Below, piece after piece: positions 18,691 to 28,042 of a stretch of DNA of 64,000 bases. The stretch comes from G020353115 sp964389685 (lineage in GTDB: Bacteria > Bacteroidota > Bacteroidia > Bacteroidales > VadinHA17), in contig CAYMFM010000015.1 of the NCBI GenBank assembly GCA_964389685.1, positions 3,663-67,662 on the forward strand. Reading direction: 5' to 3'. How positions within the stretch are numbered: position 1 is the first letter of the stretch; each line of letters opens with the position of its first letter. A program made the position numbers and the translations under genes. The notes below the pieces were generated by a model. It ran no database searches. It was not told the DNA's origin and was given only the letters and a program-made list of their open reading frames with translations.

Positions 18691-21573
18691 CTAATACTTA
18701 ATGACTTTTATGATGTGAGTCTCATGCTGAGTGGTTAGCCGGATAAAATAGATCCCGCTTTCCACTTCATTTCCCATTGAATTTTTACCATCCCACATGT
18801 ATTCATGAATGTCATTCACCTCACGACCATCGATTAGCCGGTTCACTTCCTTCCCGGTGATATCAAATATGGTCAGGGTTACATAGTTGGATTGGGGAAC
18901 GGCTACCTGGATGGTGAAATTATCATTTGACGGATTGGGATATGCCGTTAACCGGGTTTCCGTCACATCCGGAAGGGTTTCATTTACATCCAGGATAAAA
19001 TCAGGTGTTGTCAGTTTCCGGTTGGTATAGACCCTGTATTCGCCGGGTTGAAGGGTAATGCTTTCCGTCACATTGACCACATTGATTGAATCCCCCGTGA
19101 AGTAATCATACCAGTACCCACTCTCCTGGAAACTTGGATTGAGGCTTCCCTGGATTACGCCAAAATTGCCCAGGATTGTAACTTTCAGGTCCGCATGATT
19201 CAGGTTTAACCGTTTTGCAGAGGCAGCCAGAGCATAGGAGTAATCGGATGTATTGAACACCTCATGATCCTTCCGCAATTGAATAAGTGACTGGTAAACC
19301 TGAAATAATCGTTTACGGGGATTCGTTTCGTAATAATCCCATTCAATGGGTTTCGGATCGAGCCGGCAACCGTCATTTATTGAGCCATCCTGGCACCGGT
19401 TGATCGAATGGTCATACCCCAGTTCCCCAAATTGCCAGATCATTTTAGGACCGGGAATGGTGAGAAAGAAAACGGCATCCAATTCCATTCTTTTTATGGC
19501 TACGTTAAATTCCTTCGTGTTGTAACCACCGCTACTATTCCCATACGTCAGTGTCTTGTACATCAACCGCTCCTCGTCATGGCTCTCCATATACGTTACA
19601 AGATGGGGAACTGTCCAGCCCCGTCCCTTGGAGGTAGCCCAGGTGAAATCAGAAGTGTAGCCCATGGCAGCTTCAGCATAGTCATGATTCAGGTTACCCC
19701 AGAGCATCATTCCATATTCTGCCAGCTCTTTTTCTTCGGTATTTTCACCCAGGTGTTCCAGAATAATATAGGTATCCGGATCAACGGTCCGGATCTCATC
19801 CGCCATGCGTTTAAGCAGAACGATTCGTGAAGCATTATATCCATAAAAATCACCCGTTTGCATGAATCCTTTTGACAGGTCAAAGCGGTAGCCGTCAACA
19901 TTGTATTCATTGATCCAGTAAGCATTTACGCGGTCCATAAATTCCTGGGTCAGGATACTTTCATGGTTAAAGTCATACCCGACACTAAATGGGTGTGTTG
20001 CAGTAACATTAAACCAGGGATTTTGTATTGTCGGGGGTCCGAAATCACCCGAACTGTATAACCGCACCAGGGGGGACTGGCCGAAAGCATGATTGAAGAC
20101 CACATCAAGTATCACGGCAATATCGCGGGAATGACAGCTATCGATGAGTGATTTAAAGGTATTCTTGGGCCCGTAGTATTTGTCCAGTGCCATGTGAAAG
20201 GATGGGTTGTAACCCCAACTGATGTTTCCTTCGAACTCATTTACCGGCATCAGTTCAATGGCATTGACACCGAGGTCCTCGAGGTAATCCAGCGTGTCAA
20301 CGAGGGTACTATAATTGTGTGCTTCCAGGAAATCGCGAACCAGCAATTCATAAATCACCAGCTCCTCTTTTGGCGGTCTTACATATCCGGTTGTTTTCCA
20401 TTGATATTCCGGTTCGGCGGTTTTAAAAGCCGTAACCGCCTGTTCCGTTTTACCAGCCGGGTAGGCTTTTAATCCGGGATAAACCTGGGAGGTGATGTAC
20501 TGGTCATTCCAGGGATCAAGGATCTTCTCCGAATAGGGATCGGCAACACGGATTTCCCCATCCACAAGGTATTGGAAACCATATTCTTCCGTATCCGAAA
20601 GCCCGTTGATCTCCAGCCACCAGTGAACATGCATTGCATCAATGCTGTCCCGTTGCATAAAGTAATCCTCATCCACCATCCAGTCATTGAAATCACCGAT
20701 TATATAAGCAAAATCTTTTTCCGGGGCATTCAATGAGACAACCACCGTGTTATCATCAATGTAATTGATACCATCTGTAATTCCCGGAGAGCGGCTGAGA
20801 TCTTCAACGGGCGGATTGACCATCACCACCAGCTCACCGGTATCGGAAAGTTCAGCTACATCATAGGCAATCACTGTGATGATTTTTCTGCCATATCCTG
20901 CGTCGGCAATATAGCTAAAGTCCAATGTGTCATCGAATACGGTTTCCGTCAGGAGATCATCGACAAGCAGTTCCATCTTCTCCACTTCGGTCCCGATGGC
21001 AACCCCGATCGATAGTATGTCCAGGGTATCGCCGGTCTCCAAAAAAACGGGGTGACGACGGGGATCGCCAAATTCAGTGCTTACCAGGGGTTGACTGAAA
21101 GTTACCGTAACGCCCGGTTCGAACAGGTCCAGGAAAATATCCGCTCCACCGGGTGCTCTGCCCGAGCGGCTGCTATCTGAATTGCGGAACACAAAACAGA
21201 GCTGTGTGATTTTTTTTTCAGAGGGTACGTGATAATATTCATACGGATCTCCGATCACCAGTTTCCACAGATCGCCGCTTACTCTCTCCAGCTTGAATTT
21301 TGCACTATCTGCTATACCCCAAGTGCTGTTGACGTACTGCCAGGTGCCTTCTCCTTCAATGGTAACTCCCGTATGGGCATATACATCGCTTCCGGCATAC
21401 CCTTCCAGGCTGGTTGCATCATTACCACCCTCACCGGTAGAGAGACTGGCGTCGAAGATGATGATGATTGAATCAAAACGGGTCGCAAAAACTGGATCGG
21501 AGGTAATGATCTGTGCATGGGATAGTAATCCACCGAAGAAAAGCAGGATGATCAAAAGGATACCTTTTTTCAT
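18691..21573 (-). CDS. Secreted multidomain GH13 alpha-amylase with T9SS sorting domain
   Basis: A 960-aa exported amylase. Order: signal peptide (1-20, ending SHAQ); N-terminal domain of unknown type (about 22-150); Ig-like segment (about 170-260); an E-set/CBM48-like domain (FAYIIGDFNDWMVDEDYFMQ, about 280-375); GH13 barrel from YELLVRDFLEAHN to about residue 790, with nucleophile in VDGYRFDLSK, acid in YIILEHLGEN and third carboxylate in MESHDEERL; and a type A sorting domain (TAYPNPSNDNFTIQV ... VESGIYFIRL) at the C-terminus. It would degrade starch-like polymers outside the cell. Last gene of the minus-strand locus, 11 bp after the GH13 gene at 21584. Confidence 0.93.
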   Translation of the reverse strand: MKKGILLIILLFFGGLLSHAQIITSDPVFATRFDSIIIIFDASLSTGEGGNDATSLEGYAGSDVYAHTGVTIEGEGTWQYVNSTWGIADSAKFKLERVSGDLWKLVIGDPYEYYHVPSEKKITQLCFVFRNSDSSRSGRAPGGADIFLDLFEPGVTVTFSQPLVSTEFGDPRRHPVFLETGDTLDILSIGVAIGTEVEKMELLVDDLLTETVFDDTLDFSYIADAGYGRKIITVIAYDVAELSDTGELVVMVNPPVEDLSRSPGITDGINYIDDNTVVVSLNAPEKDFAYIIGDFNDWMVDEDYFMQRDSIDAMHVHWWLEINGLSDTEEYGFQYLVDGEIRVADPYSEKILDPWNDQYITSQVYPGLKAYPAGKTEQAVTAFKTAEPEYQWKTTGYVRPPKEELVIYELLVRDFLEAHNYSTLVDTLDYLEDLGVNAIELMPVNEFEGNISWGYNPSFHMALDKYYGPKNTFKSLIDSCHSRDIAVILDVVFNHAFGQSPLVRLYSSGDFGPPTIQNPWFNVTATHPFSVGYDFNHESILTQEFMDRVNAYWINEYNVDGYRFDLSKGFMQTGDFYGYNASRIVLLKRMADEIRTVDPDTYIILEHLGENTEEKELAEYGMMLWGNLNHDYAEAAMGYTSDFTWATSKGRGWTVPHLVTYMESHDEERLMYKTLTYGNSSGGYNTKEFNVAIKRMELDAVFFLTIPGPKMIWQFGELGYDHSINRCQDGSINDGCRLDPKPIEWDYYETNPRKRLFQVYQSLIQLRKDHEVFNTSDYSYALAASAKRLNLNHADLKVTILGNFGVIQGSLNPSFQESGYWYDYFTGDSINVVNVTESITLQPGEYRVYTNRKLTTPDFILDVNETLPDVTETRLTAYPNPSNDNFTIQVAVPQSNYVTLTIFDITGKEVNRLIDGREVNDIHEYMWDGKNSMGNEVESGIYFIRLTTQHETHIIKVIKY

Positions 21574-21583
21574 ACCTAAGGAG

Positions 21584-23434
21584 TTAATTCAGTTCTATAA
21601 TTAGCGGGGATAGTGCAGGGATGGATAAACTGTTTTCCAGTTCAAACGTTTTCCCCGTCAATACATCCGCTCCATACGTTACGTCTTTCAGCATTTCTGC
21701 AAACCGGTCAGGTTGTAATTCCTGGCTGGTGCTGTTTTTATTCAGCACGATCATCACTTTTCGGATGTCATTGTACCGGAAATATACATAGATACCGTTT
21801 TCCGGAGCAAAATGTATCAGTTTTCCGGTATGGATCACCGGATTCTCTTTTCTCCAGTGTAAGAGTTGCCTGAAGAATTGCTGCATCTCCAGTTCATTGG
21901 GCTGTAGTCCCCTCCCGGTAAATCCATTGATCCTGTCTCCATCCCATCCTCCGGGAAAATCTTTTCTGATATGGCCGTGATGATTGCTTTCCGTATGGGT
22001 CATCAGGATCTCGGAACCATAAAAGATCTGCGGTATCCCGCGGGTGGTAAGCACATAGGTGATTCCCAGTTTATAGAGTTCATCGTTCATATGCACCTGC
22101 ATGTAGAACCGGCTCATGTCATGATTATCGGGGAAAATGACCAGGTTATAAGGATCGGGATACAGGAAATCATACGAAATTGCCTCATACAGTTTAATCC
22201 AACCGGTATTCCACCCTTCTTCTTCCATAAGGCTCTTTTGGAGAGCGCTTTGCAATGGGAAATCCATCAGGCTGGGTAAATACCCATTATACCCATCCCG
22301 GTTCAGCTGTCCTTTTTGCCAGTAGGATACGGTTGCCTGGTTTTCACTCCATTCTTCGCCAACGATATTGAAATTCGGATATTCCTGCAACACCCTGCGG
22401 TTCCATTCTGCCATCATCTGTTTATCCGGGTATGGATAGGTATCCATACGAATGCCAGCCAGACCAGTGTACTCGATCCACCAGATGCTGTTTTGAATGA
22501 GGTAGTTGGCAAAGAAAGGATTTCTGACATTCATATCCGGCATGGAGCGGACGAACCAGCCATCCCGCATCAGGGTATAGTCGGCACATGAGGTATAGGG
22601 ATCCTGGTTTACTGTTCTCCGGTGGTTGGTGCTAACGTATTCAGGATAATAATTGATCCAGTCCGCTGTGGGCATGTCCTTCATCCACCAGTGTTCCGAT
22701 CCACAGTGATTGAAGATCATGTCCATAACCATTTTCATACCTTTCTCTTTTGCCTGGTAGCACAATTCCCGGTACTCTTCATTCGTTCCGAACCGTTGAT
22801 CCACACGGTAGAAATTGGTGGTTGAATAGCCATGGTAGGAGGATCTTTCCTGGTCGTTTTCCAGGACCGGGTTGAGCCAGATGGCTGTAAAACCCATCTC
22901 TGCAATATAATCCAGGTGATCTTTTATTCCTTTGATATCACCGCCATGCCGGCCCAGCATTTCACTTCTGTTCGGTTGTTCTTTTAATGCACTGACTGCA
23001 TCATTTGAAGGATTGCCATTGGCAAAACGGTCCGGCATGATCAGGTACATGACATCGGAATTGTTGAATCCCTCGCGCTTAGCAGATCCGGGTTCCCGCT
23101 CTTTCAGTTCATACACATAGGAGTGAGCTATTTTTCCGTTCTTAAGGAAATGGATATCAAATTTCCCTGGCAAAACCTCAGGATCCAGCTCCAGGTCAAT
23201 GAAAAGGAAATTTGGATTTTCAACGGATGAAACCGATTGAATTCGTACACCTTCATAGGAAAGCTCTACGTTGTGTTGCGAAATATCTTTTCCATGAACC
23301 ATAAGCTGAAGGCTGGGATTTTTCATCCCGGCCCACCAGAACGGCGGTTCGAGGTGCTCAATTTGTGCTAAAACTCCTGGAGAAATGAATGAGAAAATGA
23401 ATAGCAGCAGGCTTAGAAATGATGGTTTTTTCAT
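21584..23434 (-). CDS. Periplasmic GH13 neopullulanase/cyclomaltodextrinase-like enzyme (SusA-like)
   Basis: A 616-aa exported GH13 enzyme. The frame opens at 23470, but ATG at 23434 (MKKPSFLSLLLFIFSFISPG) gives a proper signal peptide and avoids overlap with the GH53 gene. It has an N-terminal Ig-like domain (PPFWWAGMKNPSLQLMVHGK), typical of Bacteroidota neopullulanases, and a barrel with YLIMPDRFANGNPSND, the nucleophile in AGIRMDTYPYP (Asp near 329), the acid in NIVGEEWSEN and the third carboxylate in FPDNHDMSRF. SusA-type enzymes cleave imported maltodextrins in the periplasm, which fits its place beside SusC/D/E and the transporter-GH65 operon. Confidence 0.92.
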   Translation of the reverse strand: MKKPSFLSLLLFIFSFISPGVLAQIEHLEPPFWWAGMKNPSLQLMVHGKDISQHNVELSYEGVRIQSVSSVENPNFLFIDLELDPEVLPGKFDIHFLKNGKIAHSYVYELKEREPGSAKREGFNNSDVMYLIMPDRFANGNPSNDAVSALKEQPNRSEMLGRHGGDIKGIKDHLDYIAEMGFTAIWLNPVLENDQERSSYHGYSTTNFYRVDQRFGTNEEYRELCYQAKEKGMKMVMDMIFNHCGSEHWWMKDMPTADWINYYPEYVSTNHRRTVNQDPYTSCADYTLMRDGWFVRSMPDMNVRNPFFANYLIQNSIWWIEYTGLAGIRMDTYPYPDKQMMAEWNRRVLQEYPNFNIVGEEWSENQATVSYWQKGQLNRDGYNGYLPSLMDFPLQSALQKSLMEEEGWNTGWIKLYEAISYDFLYPDPYNLVIFPDNHDMSRFYMQVHMNDELYKLGITYVLTTRGIPQIFYGSEILMTHTESNHHGHIRKDFPGGWDGDRINGFTGRGLQPNELEMQQFFRQLLHWRKENPVIHTGKLIHFAPENGIYVYFRYNDIRKVMIVLNKNSTSQELQPDRFAEMLKDVTYGADVLTGKTFELENSLSIPALSPLIIELN

Positions 23435-23459
23435 GATCGGAAAGGTTTTATTATTTAAA

Positions 23460-24629
23460 TCAAAACGCATAGGGATAGGTCATGAAGTGCATTCCTTTAA
23501 TCACGTTACCCTGGAAATCGAAGAGGGTATTGCAATCCCATGCAGAGCCCTGTCCCCACTGGGTCTTCAGGTCTGAAGTGATCCATGCAGGTTCCCAGGT
23601 AAATATTCCTTTGCCGCCTCCGTCGATTATCTCTTGGGTAAGTTTTACCAGGTAATTGTATTGACCCTCTTCGGTCGCGGGAAAATCCGGCAGAAGCTTG
23701 TCTATGTTGATGATATTATTGTAGTTATCGGCATAACCGGTAGTCCAGGGATAACCTGTTTCCATGATCATGACCTCTTTTCCGTATTTTTCTTTCAGGA
23801 ATGAAACATAATTGCTGATGTTCCCGAGATCGACATTTGACCATATGTAATAATAGGAGAAACCGATGATATCATAATCGGTCAGACCGGCTGCATTCAT
23901 CCCTTCAAACCACACATCCACATTTTCCGGTTGTGCGATATGGATGATGATCTTCGGATCGACTATACTGCTTTCTGCAGCATTCCGTACAGCATCTATT
24001 CCGGCGTTTAATAAATAGGCACAGTTGTTTTCATTCCCGTTCCAACGTTTTCCCAGCGGAAGGACAAATCCCGGATTTATTTCATTCCCGATCTGTATGT
24101 ATTCGGGCATCAGTCCCTCTGCATCAAGGTTTGAAAGGGTAGAAAAGGTGTACTCATAGATACTGTCGTGCATGGATTCCAGATCCAATGATTCCCAGGC
24201 AGCGGGAGGGACCTGTTTCCCCGGGTCGGCCCAGTTATCCGAAAAGTGAAAATCGAGACAAACGGCACAGCCGGCATTTTTTGCCCGTTCAATCCCCAAC
24301 TTCACATCGAAGTAATCATTATACATTTGTGTTCCATCAGGTTCATAGATCTCTTTCGTCCAGCTTGGTGTATGGAACAACCGGAAGCGTATGACATTTG
24401 CCCCGTTATTTTTAAAGATGATGTATGGATCATTTACTGTACCTGAATCCAGATATACTCCGCCAAAATCAAGGATCTGGTTGACATAGGAAAGGTCTGC
24501 TCCCATACAGAACTGGTCGGGGGTATAACATACTTTGTTGGTGGGATTGTGGTTATTAGTCCCATCCTCCTTGCAGGAAAAAAGGACTAGTAGCAAGAAT
24601 ACAAGTCCTGAAAACAGATATTTTTTCAT
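23460..24629 (-). CDS. GH53 endo-beta-1,4-galactanase-like lipoprotein
   Basis: A 389-aa lipoprotein (lipobox LVLFSC, Cys near residue 19). GH53 enzymes cut beta-1,4-galactan side chains of pectin. Seen: FCMGADLSYVNQI near the start, NVIRFRLFHTPSW, VCLDFHFSDNWADPGKQVPPAAW, the acid/base in YIQIGNEINPG (Glu near 183) and the nucleophile in VMIMETGYPWT (Glu near 288). Length fits the family. It is odd in a locus otherwise aimed at alpha-glucans. It is separated from SusE by a terminator-like hairpin and lies 25 bp before the preferred start of the next GH13 gene. Confidence 0.93.
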   Translation of the reverse strand: MKKYLFSGLVFLLLVLFSCKEDGTNNHNPTNKVCYTPDQFCMGADLSYVNQILDFGGVYLDSGTVNDPYIIFKNNGANVIRFRLFHTPSWTKEIYEPDGTQMYNDYFDVKLGIERAKNAGCAVCLDFHFSDNWADPGKQVPPAAWESLDLESMHDSIYEYTFSTLSNLDAEGLMPEYIQIGNEINPGFVLPLGKRWNGNENNCAYLLNAGIDAVRNAAESSIVDPKIIIHIAQPENVDVWFEGMNAAGLTDYDIIGFSYYYIWSNVDLGNISNYVSFLKEKYGKEVMIMETGYPWTTGYADNYNNIINIDKLLPDFPATEEGQYNYLVKLTQEIIDGGGKGIFTWEPAWITSDLKTQWGQGSAWDCNTLFDFQGNVIKGMHFMTYPYAF

Positions 24630-24646
24630 GTGTTTTCATTTGAAAT

Positions 24647-24692
24647 AAAAAGAGGTTATCTCAGAAGCGAACTCCCGGGACAACCTCTTTTT
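24647..24692 (-). terminator. Intrinsic terminator/attenuator between susE and the GH53 gene
   Basis: A perfect 11-bp stem, AAAAAGAGGTT (24647-24657) with AACCTCTTTTT (24682-24692), and a 24-nt loop. On the minus strand the second arm ends in a T-rich run, the form of a Rho-independent terminator. It lies after the susE stop and before the GH53 start, so it probably limits read-through from the SusCDE genes into the enzyme genes. Confidence 0.7.
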
Positions 24693-24706
24693 ACCTAACC
24701 TAAAAT

Positions 24707-25786
24707 CTAATTCTTTACGATTGTGTATCTGTAAAGCGGTCCTCTAAGATCGAGTGTAATGGTATAATTACCATTTGTATCAATCGGAATATTCGTTCCA
24801 CCCTGATCGCAAATACCGTTGGCAGCATTACTTCCATAGTCCAGAGCCCAGCCATCGTTTGCCCGGAATTTCACATCTCCGGCAACCAGGTCGAGTGTAA
24901 TGGTCCAAACACCGTCTAAGGCATTATAGGTCATATCGACATCGGCTGACCAATCGTAAGGAGGAACACTGCTACCGATCAGACCCCATTCTGTCCGGAG
25001 GATCGAATAGGTTTCGGCATTGAGGTCTGCTTTGATCTGGTGGTATCCCGGGTCTGTGGTAATCATAATGTTGTTACCTCCCCAGTCACCGATCTGAAGA
25101 GTACCGGATGTACCAGCTGCATCCGGATCACCGATTGTATTCTCAGCTTCCCATGCCGGGACTTTCAACAGCTTGAATCCGCTTGGATTTGCAGTGGTAT
25201 AGATATATCCTTCATATCTGTCATTTGACTTGACTGAATAAATGGATGAAGTTGAATCTGTCTGATCCCAGCCATTGTGATCTCCCGGGACGAAAAGACG
25301 GGGATAAACAATGACCACTTCGTACGGAGTTATATCCAAGGCAAGTGATCCGGAGAAGAGGGTGTCAATATCCGACTTATCAATGGATTTGATAACTGCC
25401 ATAATACGGGTTTCAATCGAGTTAACGACGCCAAAAGGACCGTTGGCAAGAAGGATCTTTTGATTCATGTTTCCAACCGTAACATCCAATTCAAGTTTTG
25501 TTGTGCTTCCCAGGTTAATTGGTGCGGCAAAATCATTCCCTACAAAATCGAATTGCATGGTATAGGTGATAGCGGCCTCGAAACCAAAATCAGCAGCACT
25601 CCAGGTAAAGGTTGTCATGGTCTCCGACTCGGTCTCTTCTGTCAGAACGAAACTTGTTCCACCGGATGGTGCAGTTAATGCAGGAGGATCATAGACTCCA
25701 ATGACTACTTTTGTTTCATCCTTCTCACAGGAGTGAAAAGCAAACAGGCCAGCAAGGATAAGGATGATCAGATTTATCTTTTTCAT
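24707..25786 (-). CDS. SusE-like starch-binding outer membrane lipoprotein
   Basis: A 359-aa lipoprotein (lipobox FAFHSC). The N-terminal half is a SusE-type Ig domain (LTAPSGGTSFVLTEETESET ... FTWSAADFGFEAAITYTMQF). The C-terminal half holds two carbohydrate-binding-type modules: LFVPGDHNGWD ... DPDAAGTSGTLQIGDW and then WSADVDMTYNALDGVWTITL ... VKFRANDGWALDYG. SusE/SusF proteins bind starch at the cell surface without cleaving it. The second half is clearly related to the insertion in the adjacent SusD protein. It is the third gene of the SusC-SusD-SusE order, 24 bp after susD. Confidence 0.9.
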   Translation of the reverse strand: MKKINLIILILAGLFAFHSCEKDETKVVIGVYDPPALTAPSGGTSFVLTEETESETMTTFTWSAADFGFEAAITYTMQFDFVGNDFAAPINLGSTTKLELDVTVGNMNQKILLANGPFGVVNSIETRIMAVIKSIDKSDIDTLFSGSLALDITPYEVVIVYPRLFVPGDHNGWDQTDSTSSIYSVKSNDRYEGYIYTTANPSGFKLLKVPAWEAENTIGDPDAAGTSGTLQIGDWGGNNIMITTDPGYHQIKADLNAETYSILRTEWGLIGSSVPPYDWSADVDMTYNALDGVWTITLDLVAGDVKFRANDGWALDYGSNAANGICDQGGTNIPIDTNGNYTITLDLRGPLYRYTIVKN

Positions 25787-25810
25787 ATCTGCTTGTTTTA
25801 CGTATTATCA

Positions 25811-28024
25811 TTAATAATAGCCATCATTCTGTTCCAGGTTGAGATTTGCTGCAACATCGGAAGCAGGGATGGGATAGAGATCATAGAAACTCTCAACACT
25901 TTGCCCTTCTTTAGATCCACCTTTCCATGCCCAGGTATAGGTTGTGTTACTGAACCGGCCAAACCGGACCAGGTCAGTCCTTCTGTGTGCTTCCCACAGG
26001 AACTCACGTGCCCTTTCATCCAGGATAAAATCCAGGTCAAGGTCATCGGCTGTGATGTTCCCGTTGGCATCTCCGTATGCACGTTCTCTCAGCATATTAA
26101 CATAGGTAAGGGCAGTAGCTGCATCACCGCCTGTTCCACCCCTGAGAACTGCCTCAGCATACATCAGGTAAGCATCTGCCAGGCGGAACATTGGGAAATC
26201 GGTGTCGGGATGGGTCTGATCCGATCCGGGAGCACCGGTTGAAGTGATGTTTTTGAATTTGGTAACAGCCCAACCTTCGGTGAACTCAAATACATCGTCA
26301 ATTTCAAGTGATTGTCCATCGCTATAGAACATGATGCGGCCATCCGAACTGAACTGTTCGATGGTGTAGGTATAATCCGGTGAACCCAGTTTTATTTTGA
26401 TCTCGTATTTCCCGGCTTCAGAGATGGCAATATTATTATCACTTTCCGTATCAAGAATCCCGTCAGGTTCGGCATCACCGTAATTTATAACCCAGTCATT
26501 GTTCGCCCTGAATTTAATACTTCCGGTACCCAGTTCAACGATCAGTTCCCATACCCCCTCCACGGCATCATAGGTCATATCCTGGTCTACATCCCAGCTA
26601 CCTGTTGCATCTCCAATCAGTCCCCAATCGGTTTTTTCGATGGTATATGTCAATGCAACTGTATCAACGTTCACTTTGTAGTAACCGGCAGCTCCTGCAA
26701 CAATGTTATTTCCGGGCTTCGTCAGTGTTCCGGTAGTACCTGAAGCATCCACATCACCGAATATACTATGATCCCAGTCCGGCGCATTGGAAAATTTGAA
26801 CTGGGCATCGGCATCCGGGAACCAGAGGTATCCCTCGTACTTTCCATCGTCGTTAACGGATGCAACAACTGTTGTGGCATCAGAAGGATCCCAGCCCTGG
26901 TAACTGCCAGGGACATAAAGAACAGGATAAGCTTTCCTGCCGGGCAGGTCACCTTTCTTCTTCAGGGTTTCAAGGTTGATGAATTTTCCGACCAGTTCTT
27001 TTGTGACCCTAATGCCAGCCCAACCACCGGAAATTCCGAAATCTTCAGGATTCATGGAACCTCCAACAGCAGAATTTATAATAAAGGTTGTTCCTCCCCA
27101 TGTTTTGGTGTGCACTCCATCAAATGCTATCGGAAAGATAATTCCATCCGCCGTGTGATTATCGGCAAGGAAAAGATTTTCCCACTCCGTATCCAGTGTG
27201 TAGCCTGCATCGATAACCTTTTTCGCATAGGTAATGGTTTCGGTATACTTGGGTGTACCGATGTAGACCTCGGCATTCAGATAGAGTTTTGCCAGGACCA
27301 TCCAGGCAGCGGCCTGGTCAGCTCTTGCGTATTCATTTGTCATGGGAACAGGCAACTCTGTTTCGATAGCCAGCAGTTCCGATTCGACATAGTCAAACAG
27401 GTCTGCTCTCATGATCTGTTGCGGGAAGAACGATCCGACTTTATCCTCTTCGGTTACAAACGGGACATTTCCGAAAAGATCCAGTGCATGCCCGTAGCTC
27501 AGTGCCCGCAAAAATCTTGCTTCTGCTCTGTATTCTGCGATCTCTTCCTTCTGGGTTGCATTCATTCCCCGTTCATCCAGTTTCGAATCGGCTGATTCCC
27601 GGATGAATTCATTGCATAAAGCAATCTGGTAGAATAACCGGTAATAGAGGTTCGCAATGAATGGATCGGAGGAGGTCCAGTCCTGTTCATGATAATCCTT
27701 TAAGGTCAGGTCATTCCATGCAATAATGCATTCATCAGTGGGAAGTTCCTGTGCATACCAGTATCCCCTGAGGTACTGTCCGAATCCCTCATCCAGACCA
27801 CTCAGGTCATTGTTCCCATGTGGTCCGGTCTGACCACTCAACGATAAGCCGGCATACAATTTCGCCAGCACCATTTTATAGGAATCAAAATCCTCGTATA
27901 CGGATGCTGATGTAATGACATCTTTATCCAGCGGTACCGTATCCAGATCTTTGGTACAGGCTGCAATAGCAAGGATGACAGCCAATACCGTGATTGCACG
28001 CATTTTTATATATTTCATATTCAT
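25811..28024 (-). CDS. SusD/RagB-family lipoprotein with an inserted SusE-like binding module
   Basis: A 737-aa outer-membrane lipoprotein (lipobox AIAAC) that works with SusC to capture glycans. N-terminal and C-terminal SusD parts are present: the TPR-like helical region (NEFIRESADSK, EYRAEARFLRALSYGHALDL), and DTDFPMFRLADAYLMYAEAV ... LDFILDERAREFLWEAHRR near the end. Between residues about 364 and 557 lies a segment that is not SusD: YPVLYVPGSYQGWDPSD ... VDASGTTGTLTKPG ... DMTYDAVEGVWELIV ... IKFRANNDWVINYGD, closely resembling the C-terminal half of the neighbouring SusE. This explains its length of about 190 residues above the usual 500-550. Gene follows susC by 18 bp. Confidence 0.93.
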   Translation of the reverse strand: MNMKYIKMRAITVLAVILAIAACTKDLDTVPLDKDVITSASVYEDFDSYKMVLAKLYAGLSLSGQTGPHGNNDLSGLDEGFGQYLRGYWYAQELPTDECIIAWNDLTLKDYHEQDWTSSDPFIANLYYRLFYQIALCNEFIRESADSKLDERGMNATQKEEIAEYRAEARFLRALSYGHALDLFGNVPFVTEEDKVGSFFPQQIMRADLFDYVESELLAIETELPVPMTNEYARADQAAAWMVLAKLYLNAEVYIGTPKYTETITYAKKVIDAGYTLDTEWENLFLADNHTADGIIFPIAFDGVHTKTWGGTTFIINSAVGGSMNPEDFGISGGWAGIRVTKELVGKFINLETLKKKGDLPGRKAYPVLYVPGSYQGWDPSDATTVVASVNDDGKYEGYLWFPDADAQFKFSNAPDWDHSIFGDVDASGTTGTLTKPGNNIVAGAAGYYKVNVDTVALTYTIEKTDWGLIGDATGSWDVDQDMTYDAVEGVWELIVELGTGSIKFRANNDWVINYGDAEPDGILDTESDNNIAISEAGKYEIKIKLGSPDYTYTIEQFSSDGRIMFYSDGQSLEIDDVFEFTEGWAVTKFKNITSTGAPGSDQTHPDTDFPMFRLADAYLMYAEAVLRGGTGGDAATALTYVNMLRERAYGDANGNITADDLDLDFILDERAREFLWEAHRRTDLVRFGRFSNTTYTWAWKGGSKEGQSVESFYDLYPIPASDVAANLNLEQNDGYY

Positions 28025-28042
28025 GGCTTCTTATTTTTTCCG

